Shown here piece by piece: positions 27,694 through 34,875 of a DNA stretch of 64,000 nucleotides. Every line of letters starts with the position of its first letter. Position 1 is the first letter of the stretch. The notes under the pieces were generated by a model. That model was not told where the DNA came from and did no database searches. It saw only the letters and a list, made by a program, of their open reading frames with translations. The position numbers and the translations under genes are program-made. Origin of the DNA: HXMU1420-13 sp965228545 (GTDB taxonomy: Bacteria > Bacteroidota > Rhodothermia > Balneolales > Balneolaceae). The DNA is taken from assembly GCA_965228545.1 (NCBI GenBank), contig OZ245822.1, positions 1,116,001 to 1,180,000 of the forward strand. Direction: 5' to 3'.

Positions 27694-28557
27694 ATGAAAA
27701 TTTTCTATACAAGTGCTTGTATTCTGCTTCTTTCAAGTTTGAGCTTAGCACAATCAACGTCGGTATTTGTGGCTGCACATCCGGATGACTGGCAACTGTT
27801 TATGAATCCGAACGCTTACCATGCAGTGGCTGATTCCAATCATACCGTTATATTTTTACACATAACGGCTGGTGATGCCGGGGCGGCAATGACCAATAAC
27901 TATACGCTCGCACGAGAAGAAGGAAGCAAACGAGCGATTCGATTTATGGTGAACGCTGCTTGGCCTGAAAAACGATTAGGAAGCTCCATGAATGAACACC
28001 GAAAAAGTGTAGCCGACTTTGATATTTTGAGCTACTCTTATCGTAATACGGTGAGCTACTTTTTGCGACTACCTGATGGAAATGTGGATGGAGCCGGTTA
28101 TCCTGCGCATGAGTATAAAAGTCTGCAGAAATTGATGAATGGCGAAATTGATACCATTCAGAGTGCCGATGGAATAAACACTTTTTCGAAATTGGATCTC
28201 GAATTAGTAATTAGTTTTTTGATTAGAGAACATCACGTGGGCACAGATTTAACTATTCATATTGCTGATACAGATCCGGTGATTAATCCGGGCGATCATT
28301 CAGATCATTTGAATAGTTCAAAGCTTCTTCAACAAATTGCGCAGTCATTTCCCGGTTGCACGCTTAACTTATACGCCGAATACCATACCCGAACATTGCC
28401 TACTAATGTGTTCCCCACCGAATATGAATTAAGCGTAGGAACTTGGGGAGCTACTGCCTCCGGTTTATCAGATTTTGGGCATTATTCTACTTGGGATGAA
28501 GTTCACAATTCGTGGCTGGGAAAGCAGTATGTTCGCTCCTTCAAAGTGTTAAATTAA
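27694..28557 (+). CDS. Exported PIG-L/LmbE-family deacetylase
   Basis: A 287-residue protein with a signal peptide (cleaved near residue 20, SLAQ). The metal-binding AAHPDDWQLF block at about 27-36 matches the LmbE AHPDD motif, with Trp-Gln in place of the usual Asp/Glu-rich continuation, and a histidine pair DHSDHLNS lies near 205-212. It is therefore related to BshB1 encoded 3.3 kb upstream but secreted and with a larger middle region. Likely a hydrolase of N-acetyl sugars or similar amides in the periplasm; substrate unknown. Confidence 0.8.
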   Translation: MKIFYTSACILLLSSLSLAQSTSVFVAAHPDDWQLFMNPNAYHAVADSNHTVIFLHITAGDAGAAMTNNYTLAREEGSKRAIRFMVNAAWPEKRLGSSMNEHRKSVADFDILSYSYRNTVSYFLRLPDGNVDGAGYPAHEYKSLQKLMNGEIDTIQSADGINTFSKLDLELVISFLIREHHVGTDLTIHIADTDPVINPGDHSDHLNSSKLLQQIAQSFPGCTLNLYAEYHTRTLPTNVFPTEYELSVGTWGATASGLSDFGHYSTWDEVHNSWLGKQYVRSFKVLN

Positions 28558-28614
28558 TCCGCCCTGTGTAACCCAAGTAACAGAAAGAGTGTTACAGCAG
28601 GATTATATTTTAGC

Positions 28615-28713
28615 ATGAACAAACAACTCATCGGAAAATTAATCCTCACTTGCATACTCTGCATAGGAATTATTTATGCGATAGTTGCGGGATTTCAATA
28701 TTTATTTTTTTAA
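28615..28713 (+). CDS. Possible 32-residue single-helix membrane peptide
   Basis: An ATG-started frame encodes a peptide with a short basic N-terminus (MNKQLIGK), one continuous hydrophobic helix (about residues 9-25) and the aromatic ending FQYLFF. It ends 19 bases before the start of the DUF2892 gene on the same strand. No ribosome binding site is evident. Chance is possible at this length, but hydrophobicity and position argue for a real small membrane protein. Confidence 0.4.
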   Translation: MNKQLIGKLILTCILCIGIIYAIVAGFQYLFF

Positions 28714-28732
28714 AAAACATAAAGGTACAATC

Positions 28733-28945
28733 ATGAAAAAGAATATGGGCTCGGCAGATAGGATCATTAGAACAGTAATAGCTTTGGTAATTGCAGGACT
28801 TTATTTCAGTGGAATAATTAGCGGCACCTTAGCCATTGTATTAGCTGTAATCGCTGCAGTATTTATCTTTACCAGCTTAGTAAGTTTTTGCCCACTTTAT
28901 AAGATTTTAGGCATCCAAACATGTGCGGTGGATCCTGCAAAATAG
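28733..28945 (+). CDS. DUF2892 (YgaP-type transmembrane) protein
   Basis: A 70-residue protein. MKKNMGSADRIIRTVIAL is the family's conserved N-terminus (NmGt.DRiiR...g). Two hydrophobic helices follow, and the C-terminal FCPLYKILGIQTC has the conserved FCPLY..LG..TC ending. A longer in-frame start 16 codons upstream lacks the family N-terminus and was rejected; an AAAGGT stretch lies 7 bases before the chosen ATG. The cysteines near the end suggest a link to sulfur or redox handling, as where the domain is fused to rhodanese in YgaP, but function is unproven. Confidence 0.88.
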   Translation: MKKNMGSADRIIRTVIALVIAGLYFSGIISGTLAIVLAVIAAVFIFTSLVSFCPLYKILGIQTCAVDPAK

Positions 28946-28957
28946 GGTAAACGGAAT

Positions 28958-29002
28958 GTAGTTCGGTCATTTGCGGTTTTTTAAGAAAAATGACTGAACT
29001 AC
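28958..29002 (+). promoter_or_regulatory. Long inverted repeat enclosing the DUF427 start codon
   Basis: Arms at 28958-28972 (GTAGTTCGGTCATTT) and 28988-29002 (AAATGACTGAACTAC) pair over 15 positions, the only deviation being a G-T that becomes a G-U wobble in RNA. The 15-nt loop contains TTTTTTAAG. The ATG of the DUF427 gene (28990-28992) lies inside the right arm, so the mRNA hairpin would bury the start codon. Loop T-run plus stem could alternatively act as an attenuator for the DUF2892 transcript. Confidence 0.6.
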
Positions 29003-29544
29003 CCTACTGGGCAAAAAAAGCCCGATCAAATTGGAAATATTATGGGCAAAAACGTCCATCTTTTGCCATTCAACCCAAAAAAGGGCAGGAATCGGTGTGG
29101 GATTATCCTCGCCCACCAAAAATCGATTATGACCATCGGCGCATTATTGTAAAAGTAGGCGATGTAACTATTGCTGAAACCACGAACGCCATCCGAATTT
29201 TAGAAACGGCCAGTCCACCTACTTTTTACCTCCCACCTTCTGATGTTAATTTTGATTTGCTGAAGTCTTCCACAGGCAAATCAAGATGCGAATGGAAAGG
29301 AGTTGCCAAATACTGGAAAGTTGAATCAGAGCATCAGTTAATCGATCACATTGCGTGGTCTTATCCTAATCCTTTTGAAGACTACAAAGAAATACGAGAG
29401 TACTTGGCGTTTTATCCCGCCAAAGCCGAATGCTTCGTTGATGACGAACGAGTGCGACCCCAACCCGGCGGTTTTTATGGTGGCTGGATCACCAATGAAA
29501 TTGTGGGACCGGTTAAAGGAGAAGCCCCTAACACCTACCTGTAA
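28990..29544 (+). CDS. DUF427 domain protein
   Basis: A 184-residue protein whose central part is the DUF427 fold: RRIIVKVGDVTIAETTNAIRILE, TFYLPPSDVNFDLL, KGVAKYWKVE and YLAFYPAKAECFVDDERV match the conserved strands. The N-terminal 40 residues (ARSNWKYYGQKRPSFA) are a common extension in this family. Members are small cytoplasmic proteins of unknown function. No other Met exists near the N-terminus, so the start at 28990 is constrained although it sits inside a strong inverted repeat. Confidence 0.85.
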   Translation: MTELPYWAKKARSNWKYYGQKRPSFAIQPKKGQESVWDYPRPPKIDYDHRRIIVKVGDVTIAETTNAIRILETASPPTFYLPPSDVNFDLLKSSTGKSRCEWKGVAKYWKVESEHQLIDHIAWSYPNPFEDYKEIREYLAFYPAKAECFVDDERVRPQPGGFYGGWITNEIVGPVKGEAPNTYL

Positions 29545-29593
29545 CACTTTAATGTTGAAACATCGACAATCTCGATAATTGTTATCAAGAATA

Positions 29594-29616
29594 ACTTCGG
29601 CTGCCGGAGTGCTTTT
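29594..29616 (+). terminator. Probable terminator after the DUF427 gene
   Basis: ACTTCGG (29594-29600) pairs with CCGGAGT (29604-29610) through one G-U wobble, followed by GCTTTT. It lies 50 bases after the stop. A second stem, CTTTTATT with AATAAAAG, immediately follows. Confidence 0.45.
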
Positions 29617-29723
29617 ATTCGTGTGTTAGCAAATAAAAGTGAATATTCGGGCTAATCATTATTCAATGATCGCTCCGCAACTATCGCAGTTGTACAATTA
29701 TTTATTAACACACACTATCAATT

Positions 29724-30593
29724 ATGAAAAAAATACTAATTACCGGAACTAGCAGTGGATTTGGTTTCGACGCTTCGAAATATTTAGCACAGCAAGGTCA
29801 TCATATTTACGCTACGATGAGGAATGTGACCTCAAAAAACGCAGATGCCGCTAAAGCACTCAATGATTTTGCTTCAGAGCATGACCTATCCATTGAAGTA
29901 ATCGAACTTGATGTTGTAAATGATGAAAGCATTAAAAAAGCTGTTTCACAAATCGACGATTTGGATGTACTCATCAATAACGCAGGTTCAGGGTATGGCG
30001 GACCAGTTGAAGCTTTTAACGGACAGGAAGTGCTCAATCAACTGGATTTAAATATTGCTGGTCCCATTCGAGTCACAAACGCCGTACTCCCAATTTTCAG
30101 AAAAAAACAAGACGGCTTAATTATTCAGGTTTCATCTACTGCGGGTCGAGCAGCCTTTCCGGGCTTTGGAGTGTACAATGCCAGCAAATGGGGTTTAGAA
30201 GGCTTGAGTGAAGCTTTACGCTACGAACTTGCTCCCATTGGCATCGATGTAGTAATTGTGGAACCGGGTCCTTTCGAGACAAATTTCTTTGCCAACATGA
30301 CAAGTCCCTCCGATGCAGAAACCGCAGTCGCTTATCAACACGTGGTTGAATTCGGGCAAGGATTCCAACAACAAGTGATGAGTTTATTTGCTGATGAAAA
30401 CGCCCCTACCGATCCGATGTTGGTGGTACATGATTTTGAAAAACTCATCAATATGGAAAAAGGAACACGTCCGCTACGAACCATTTCCGGGTTAGACTTC
30501 GGATTTCAGGCATTAAACGACGCTACAGAACCTATCCGAAAAGCCGGACTTGAAGGAATGGGAGTTGGAGACTGGGACGGTCCAAAAGCCTGA
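29724..30593 (+). CDS. Classical short-chain dehydrogenase/reductase
   Basis: A 289-residue SDR. The cofactor motif TGTSSGFGFD lies at residues 7-16, NNAGSGYGG near 86, the catalytic Ser in IIQVSSTAGRAAF near 135, and YNASKWGLEGLSEAL near 149 supplies the Tyr-x-x-x-Lys pair. The later VEPGPFETNF matches the PG motif. No acidic residue clearly fixes NAD versus NADP; the basic MRN after beta-2 favours NADP. It stands alone between two terminators. Substrate unknown. Confidence 0.92.
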   Translation: MKKILITGTSSGFGFDASKYLAQQGHHIYATMRNVTSKNADAAKALNDFASEHDLSIEVIELDVVNDESIKKAVSQIDDLDVLINNAGSGYGGPVEAFNGQEVLNQLDLNIAGPIRVTNAVLPIFRKKQDGLIIQVSSTAGRAAFPGFGVYNASKWGLEGLSEALRYELAPIGIDVVIVEPGPFETNFFANMTSPSDAETAVAYQHVVEFGQGFQQQVMSLFADENAPTDPMLVVHDFEKLINMEKGTRPLRTISGLDFGFQALNDATEPIRKAGLEGMGVGDWDGPKA

Positions 30594-30624
30594 TAGCCTT
30601 CTCTTTCCATTTATACTTACAAAG

Positions 30625-30649
30625 AAAGCTCACTTCGGTGAGCTTTTTT
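30625..30649. terminator. Intrinsic terminator with UUCG tetraloop between convergent genes
   Basis: AAAGCTCAC (30625-30633), loop TTCG, GTGAGCTTT (30638-30646), then TTT. The C(UUCG)G loop makes this hairpin especially stable. On the other strand the stem is followed by CTTTG, so it may also serve the agmatine deiminase gene. Confidence 0.88.
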
Positions 30650-30652
30650 ATG

Positions 30653-31732
30653 TTAAATCGGTTGCTGTTGGCTTAAACAATGAAAACTACCCAAGCCCCA
30701 AACCAAATGAGTTGAATCGATTCCAATAATTTTCCTGGATGGAAAGCATTCTCGAATTTTACCAAGCGCCTGATCGTCTTGTTTCGAATTAAAGACAGGC
30801 ACAATCACATGTTCGTTCGAAATATAAAAATTGGCATACGATGCCGGCAACCGTTGCCCATTATAAAACAGTGGTTCAGGCATTTGAATATCAACAATTT
30901 CAATAGGCTTGTTGCGAATCGTTAGCTGCTCTAGTAAATGCCTATTCTCTTTTAATATTTTAAAATTCTCATCCGAGGTATTGGCTTCTACCATCGTTAT
31001 CACGGTTGAGGGGTTCACAAAGCGTACGGTATCGTCGATATGGCCATCGGTATCGTCACCCACAATACCATCTTTTACCCAAAGTACGTTTTCTACTCCG
31101 TAATAATTCTTCAGCTTTTCCTCGATCTCCGGTTTGGATAAGTCCGGATTTCGATTGGGATTCAATAAACAGGATTTGGAAGTAATCAACGTACCTTCGC
31201 CGTTAAAATCAACCGAACCTCCCTCCATTATTATACCCGGCTCTGCAATTTGCACCCCAAGCTGATCCGCTACTTTTTGTGGGATGTCATTATCTAAATC
31301 AAACGGCGGATATTTCGCACCCCATGCATTGTATCCCCAATTAACGATAATTTTTTCTTTTGATGGATCTTTATTCACAAGAAAGCATGGCCCGTGATCT
31401 CTACACCAGGCATCGTTAGTTGGGTTCAGATGAAAATAAATATTGTCGAGTTCGGCGCCATATTGCGCAATGCGCGTAAAAGCAGACTTTGCTAATTCTA
31501 CGCTTCCAACGTTAATCCTCACTTTCTCGCTTAGCGACAACACTCTTATAAATTCACAATAAGCCGGAAAAATTTGTTTGAATTTACCCGGCCATGTATC
31601 GGTATTGTGTGGCCAGCTCAACCAACAAGCTTCATGAGGTGCCCACTCTGCCGGAAAGAAGTAGCCGGCCTCAGAAGGAATACCCTGAAACGTTTTTACC
31701 CCGGCATTATCCTTCGATTCAATGAGATTCAT
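30653..31732 (-). CDS. aguA: Agmatine deiminase (peptidylarginine deiminase family)
   Basis: A 359-residue protein. Family landmarks include FPAEWAPHEACWLSWPHNTDTWPG near residue 28, the catalytic region NDAWCRDHGPCF, EGGSVDFNGEGTLITSKSCLLNPNRN, the histidine motif DTDGHIDDTVRF, and the C-terminal nucleophile Cys352 in FHCLSQQQP. It converts agmatine to N-carbamoylputrescine and ammonia. Its start overlaps the amidase gene's 3' end by 14 bases on the same strand, so the pair is one operon for putrescine synthesis from agmatine. Confidence 0.95.
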   Translation of the reverse strand: MNLIESKDNAGVKTFQGIPSEAGYFFPAEWAPHEACWLSWPHNTDTWPGKFKQIFPAYCEFIRVLSLSEKVRINVGSVELAKSAFTRIAQYGAELDNIYFHLNPTNDAWCRDHGPCFLVNKDPSKEKIIVNWGYNAWGAKYPPFDLDNDIPQKVADQLGVQIAEPGIIMEGGSVDFNGEGTLITSKSCLLNPNRNPDLSKPEIEEKLKNYYGVENVLWVKDGIVGDDTDGHIDDTVRFVNPSTVITMVEANTSDENFKILKENRHLLEQLTIRNKPIEIVDIQMPEPLFYNGQRLPASYANFYISNEHVIVPVFNSKQDDQALGKIRECFPSRKIIGIDSTHLVWGLGSFHCLSQQQPI

Positions 31733-32603
31733 CGTCGTCTAAAAATCGTTTGGTGATGGGAGCATAACTATCAATGCGTCGATCTCTGAAAAACGGCCAA
31801 TGCGTTCTTTTTTCGTCCGATTCATTCAGATTTAAGTCTACAACTTTGGTCACTTCCTCACTTGAGGGTGCTTGATAAGTAACATACCCAAAACTGTTGG
31901 TGACAAACGAGTTACCCCAAAATTTCATATCCCCTTCGATACCGGTTCTATTTACCGAAACAACGGGAATTCCATTAGCAACGGAGTGCGATTTCTGAAT
32001 CGTTTGCCAGGCATTTAGCTGTTCTGCATTGGTTTGCTCATCCTGATCTTTATGCCAGCCGATGGCAGTTGGGTAAAACAAAAAGTCGGCTCCTTTCATG
32101 GCTGTGAGTCGTGCCGCTTCGGGATACCATTGATCCCAGCAAATGAGCACGCCAATTTTCGCGTACTTAGTGTCAAACACTTTATAGCCCATATCTCCCG
32201 GAGTGAAATAGAATTTCTCGAAATAGCCGGGATCGTCGGGTATATGCATTTTTCGATATTTACCCAAATAGGAACCATCGGCATCGATCACCGCAGTTGT
32301 ATTGTGATAGATCCCGGCAGTTCTTTTTTCGAATAGTGAAGCTATAATCACCAATTCCAGCTCTTTTGCTAATGCAGAAAATCGATCGGTAGTTGGACCC
32401 GGAATAGATTCGGCGAGGGCGAAATTATCGTAATCTTCTACATCACAGAAATAGAGTGATCGGAATAATTCCTGCAAACAAATAATGTGCGCGCCCTGAG
32501 CGGCGGCGGCTCTAATTTCCTGCTCTACTTTGGTCATATTCTCCTCAGGATCGGGAGAACAGCTCATTTGCACTAAAGCGACGTGTACGTTTTTTTTCTT
32601 CAT
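31719..32603 (-). CDS. aguB: N-carbamoylputrescine amidase (nitrilase superfamily)
   Basis: A 294-residue carbon-nitrogen hydrolase with the Glu-Lys-Cys triad: Glu45 in ICLQELF, Lys in GKYRKMHIP, and Cys in VLICWDQWYPEAAR. The residues CDQWYPE/RKMHIPDDP are those of the AguB subgroup, and the adjacent aguA fixes the pathway. It cleaves N-carbamoylputrescine to putrescine, CO2 and ammonia. It is the first gene of the pair; the first 30-40 bases upstream are AT-rich and probably hold the promoter. Confidence 0.95.
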   Translation of the reverse strand: MKKKNVHVALVQMSCSPDPEENMTKVEQEIRAAAAQGAHIICLQELFRSLYFCDVEDYDNFALAESIPGPTTDRFSALAKELELVIIASLFEKRTAGIYHNTTAVIDADGSYLGKYRKMHIPDDPGYFEKFYFTPGDMGYKVFDTKYAKIGVLICWDQWYPEAARLTAMKGADFLFYPTAIGWHKDQDEQTNAEQLNAWQTIQKSHSVANGIPVVSVNRTGIEGDMKFWGNSFVTNSFGYVTYQAPSSEEVTKVVDLNLNESDEKRTHWPFFRDRRIDSYAPITKRFLDDDESH

Positions 32604-32967
32604 GCTTCAAAGATAAAAAGAAATAAGTACGAATGAGCGTACTTGGAAATGGAATGTTAATGAAGGGCTAAAACACGAAGATTATATTAAATTTGTTACG
32701 CATTTTCGTGATTTGTTATTCGTTCGCATTTTAAAACGGCAAAATAAACATATAGTCTAATTAACCGATATTATACATTTATAGACTGATTACCCGATAC
32801 TAACCTTCAAAACTCATGTCTCAACACTCTGCCGAAGGCACCCCTTCGGAAAAATAAAAATTCAGCTTGAACTCCATCTGATCAATTTCTACCTCTAGCT
32901 TTCTCGTTTCGGCCTGCTAGACTATTTAAACTCTGGCACCTTAGGTTTTTTGTTGAACTCTCTAATC
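32604..32967. other. Intergenic region: agu promoter side and island edge with decayed restriction-gene fragment
   Basis: The part next to aguB (32604-32800) is AT-rich and should contain its promoter; no clear consensus was found. The part from about 32820 contains a 7-bp hairpin (CCGAAGG/CCTTCGG, 32832-32849) and a stretch resembling the 3' end of the type IIG restriction gene located 2 kb away, described separately. No intact gene is visible. Confidence 0.6.
32823..32920 (-). pseudogene. Degenerate copy of the 3' end of the type IIG restriction gene
   Basis: On the minus strand, 32861-32918 translates to QAETRKLEVEIDQMEFKLN, which aligns with QADTSELEAEIDQMVYELY at the C-terminus of the restriction-modification protein (34876-38814): 10 of the first 14 residues are identical. 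A second short match follows in the flank (AACACT..GCC.AAGGCA here and near 34828). The frame is not maintained further. It is a remnant, either of a former tandem restriction gene or of a duplication that preceded insertion of the hip genes. Confidence 0.6.
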
Positions 32968-33372
32968 TTAAGGAGTTAAAGCAGCTTTTAGTTCAAAAGG
33001 ATTAGCAATCGTTTTTTGCCCGAAAAACTTTAACAACTCGACCTGACTGGTTGGATCAATGTGATTTTTAGAAATAAGCTTCTGAACTTTCGGTTGTTTC
33101 AAACTAGGAATACGAATTAAAAAGAAAGGCCATAATTCGTCTTTTTCATATTCTTTATCAACATTTGGAAAATCAGGTATAGGTGAAATATCTGATTGCA
33201 TCTTAAAATCTTCCGAATAGGAAAAATTCCACATTCCGTCTCGCAATTTTAGCACACCAATTTCAAGACTTTTATAAAAAACGACAAATTCTGCTTTTTC
33301 TTCCTCAGATACAGATACATTGTCTAACCCAGATGGAAGAAATGATTTCAGTTTATTTATTAGCTTAGTCAT
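32968..33372 (-). CDS. HipA N-terminal-domain protein (HipS-like, stand-alone)
   Basis: A 134-residue protein. Residues about 30-105 match the HipA N-terminal subdomain pattern (VFYKSLEIGVLKLRDGMWNFSYSEDF, then LWPFFLIRIPSLKQPKV), which in HipA covers the kinase and in HipBST systems is the separate antitoxin HipS. The C-terminal 30 residues are helical. The start overlaps the stop of the kinase C-lobe gene by 8 bases (TATGACTAAG), indicating coupled translation. Compared with hipBST the order is reversed (kinase first) and no HipB-like HTH gene is present. Antitoxin activity is an inference. Confidence 0.7.
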   Translation of the reverse strand: MTKLINKLKSFLPSGLDNVSVSEEEKAEFVVFYKSLEIGVLKLRDGMWNFSYSEDFKMQSDISPIPDFPNVDKEYEKDELWPFFLIRIPSLKQPKVQKLISKNHIDPTSQVELLKFFGQKTIANPFELKAALTP

Positions 33373-33832
33373 AGTTTTTTGCTATTACAGATAGCTTATT
33401 CTTTCGATAATTTAAGCAATCTTCAATTAATTCTCTTCGTTGCCTCGTGAGCAATAAACAATAGGTTGTTTCTAATAATTCTTTCTCTTGAACCATTTCT
33501 GCGTTCTTAATTACCTGAATCATACAATTTCTATGATCTGGATAATTTCTCATAGCATGTTCTACTAACTCAAAATGATTAAGATTATTCTCGCCTTCAA
33601 TCCCAATTTTTGATTTTGAGTTTTTACAATATTTTTTGATTTGTTCTTCTCTCATGTCTGGCGAAGCACAAACATTAGTAATCTTATCGTCTCCGAAGTT
33701 CCAAAATAAAGCACGTGCAGAATCATAAATAGGTGAAAAAGACGGAGGAAACTTTTCTCTGATATTCTCAATTATCCCCCAATTATAAAAATGACGATCA
33801 TTATTACCTGTTATTGCATCAAAAGTTAACAT
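33365..33832 (-). CDS. HipA-like kinase, C-lobe half
   Basis: A 155-residue frame holding the catalytic half of a HipA/CtkA-like Ser/Thr kinase: FDAITGNNDRHFYNWGII carries the catalytic Asp-Arg-His..Asn motif, and SPIYDSARALFWNF carries the metal-binding Asp of the DFG-equivalent. It begins at an ATG nine bases after the TAG that closes the N-lobe frame, and both are in the same reading frame (TAG, three sense codons, ATG). It is therefore either the second half of a nonsense-interrupted gene or a separately initiated lobe. The downstream HipS-like gene overlaps it. Confidence 0.7.
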   Translation of the reverse strand: MLTFDAITGNNDRHFYNWGIIENIREKFPPSFSPIYDSARALFWNFGDDKITNVCASPDMREEQIKKYCKNSKSKIGIEGENNLNHFELVEHAMRNYPDHRNCMIQVIKNAEMVQEKELLETTYCLLLTRQRRELIEDCLNYRKNKLSVIAKNYD

Positions 33833-33841
33833 CTTTAAAAA

Positions 33842-34372
33842 CTATTCAAATAAATCTCTGTAGTGTTCAGGAAATATAAATTTCAATGCTTCGTAAGTAA
33901 ATTTTATCGTAAAAAAATCTGACGACAGTCTTAAATCCTCTATCTCCTGTACAAATGAAATATCAGCATTCAGGTAGGCAGCATAAATTTGAGCACCATG
34001 GATTAATTGGTCTTCATCATTTAAAAAATATTTACTCATGAAACGTAATTGACCAGATGCAAGAGCAATTTTTGAATCCGCAACATTCAATCCATAAAGT
34101 TTACCGATATCAGTAAGAAATTGCTCCATTACTGATTCAACCGGATACCATTTATGACCAACTTTGGCTATGTAAGCTTGCCATTTTTTTGGATTCTTTT
34201 TTAACGCATTTCCATACTCATAATACCTGAGAAATACTTTCGGTGCATCTCCAGTTAATGCCTGCCCTTTTTCAATATAGATGTCATTCTTTTTTAGGTG
34301 TGGAACTAAACCATCTAGTAATCTCAGTTTACCTGAATACTTCTCAATTCTTTCACGCTTAACTTTATTCAT
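33842..34372 (-). CDS. HipA-like kinase, N-lobe half
   Basis: A 176-residue frame. YIAKVGHKWYPVESVMEQFLTDIGKLYGLNVADS provides the ATP-binding Lys and the helix-C glutamate region of HipA-like kinases, and LRFMSKYFL is the conserved SKYFL-type strand. It ends at RDLFE then TAG; reading through TAG continues FLKMLTFDAITGNNDRH, the expected continuation of an intact kinase (336 residues in total). The nonsense codon separates the two lobes. Composition is more AT-rich than the flanking housekeeping genes, consistent with recent acquisition. Confidence 0.7.
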   Translation of the reverse strand: MNKVKRERIEKYSGKLRLLDGLVPHLKKNDIYIEKGQALTGDAPKVFLRYYEYGNALKKNPKKWQAYIAKVGHKWYPVESVMEQFLTDIGKLYGLNVADSKIALASGQLRFMSKYFLNDEDQLIHGAQIYAAYLNADISFVQEIEDLRLSSDFFTIKFTYEALKFIFPEHYRDLFE

Positions 34373-34875
34373 TTTATGCCATTTTGGTCACTCTGGGAAT
34401 ACTTCAGAAACTAATTTTTCGTAAGAATATGATCGTATTCATTTTTTAGATATTTGAATTGACATTCAAGGTCTTAATATGAAAGACTAGATATAAAACA
34501 ACTGAATACCCATCTCTTACGCAAGAATCAGTTATTACATTCTCTAGTTTACTGTACAAGTCATCCATTTAATTTCTAATAACATACTCTTTAAAGTAAA
34601 TAAAGAAATTACGTGAAGTTTGAATTGCTCGATTATTTAACTTAAAACAATACTTCTCATCGATTCATCATGGACATCAAACGATATATATAATCAATGT
34701 GTACATAGTGAATTCTCAATTTTCCATCCTCCACTATTTACTGAACAATTCCTAATTGAACAATTCCCCATTTCTAATTAAACCATTCTTAATTGATCAT
34801 TGAACCATTCTTAATAGAAGAACTCAAAACACTGCCAAAGGCATCGGCAAAGAAAAACTAAACACTCAAAACTCA
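34373..34875. other. AT-rich non-coding stretch between restriction and hip genes
   Basis: Five hundred bases without a credible gene. The right part next to 34372 should carry the hip promoter. An imperfect 15-bp direct repeat lies at 34742-34815. Near 34826-34870 are CACTGCCAAAGGCAT and two copies of ACTCAAAACT-type sequence, echoed at the island edge near 32813-32841. No HTH antitoxin gene was found here in either strand. Confidence 0.6.
34742..34815. repeat. Imperfect 15-bp AT-rich direct repeats
   Basis: Four related units: TGAACAATTCCTAAT (34742), TGAACAATTCC plus a 7-nt insertion (34757), TAAACCATTCTTAAT (34779) and TGAACCATTCTTAAT (34801). They lie downstream of the restriction gene stop. 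Role unknown; could be iterons, slippage products or insertion scars. Confidence 0.6.

Noticed and set aside
32832..32849. Terminator hairpin for the hip genes (CCGAAGG/CCTTCGG)
   Set aside because: On the minus strand the T-rich side precedes the stem, so it is not an intrinsic terminator; on the plus strand it is followed by A's.
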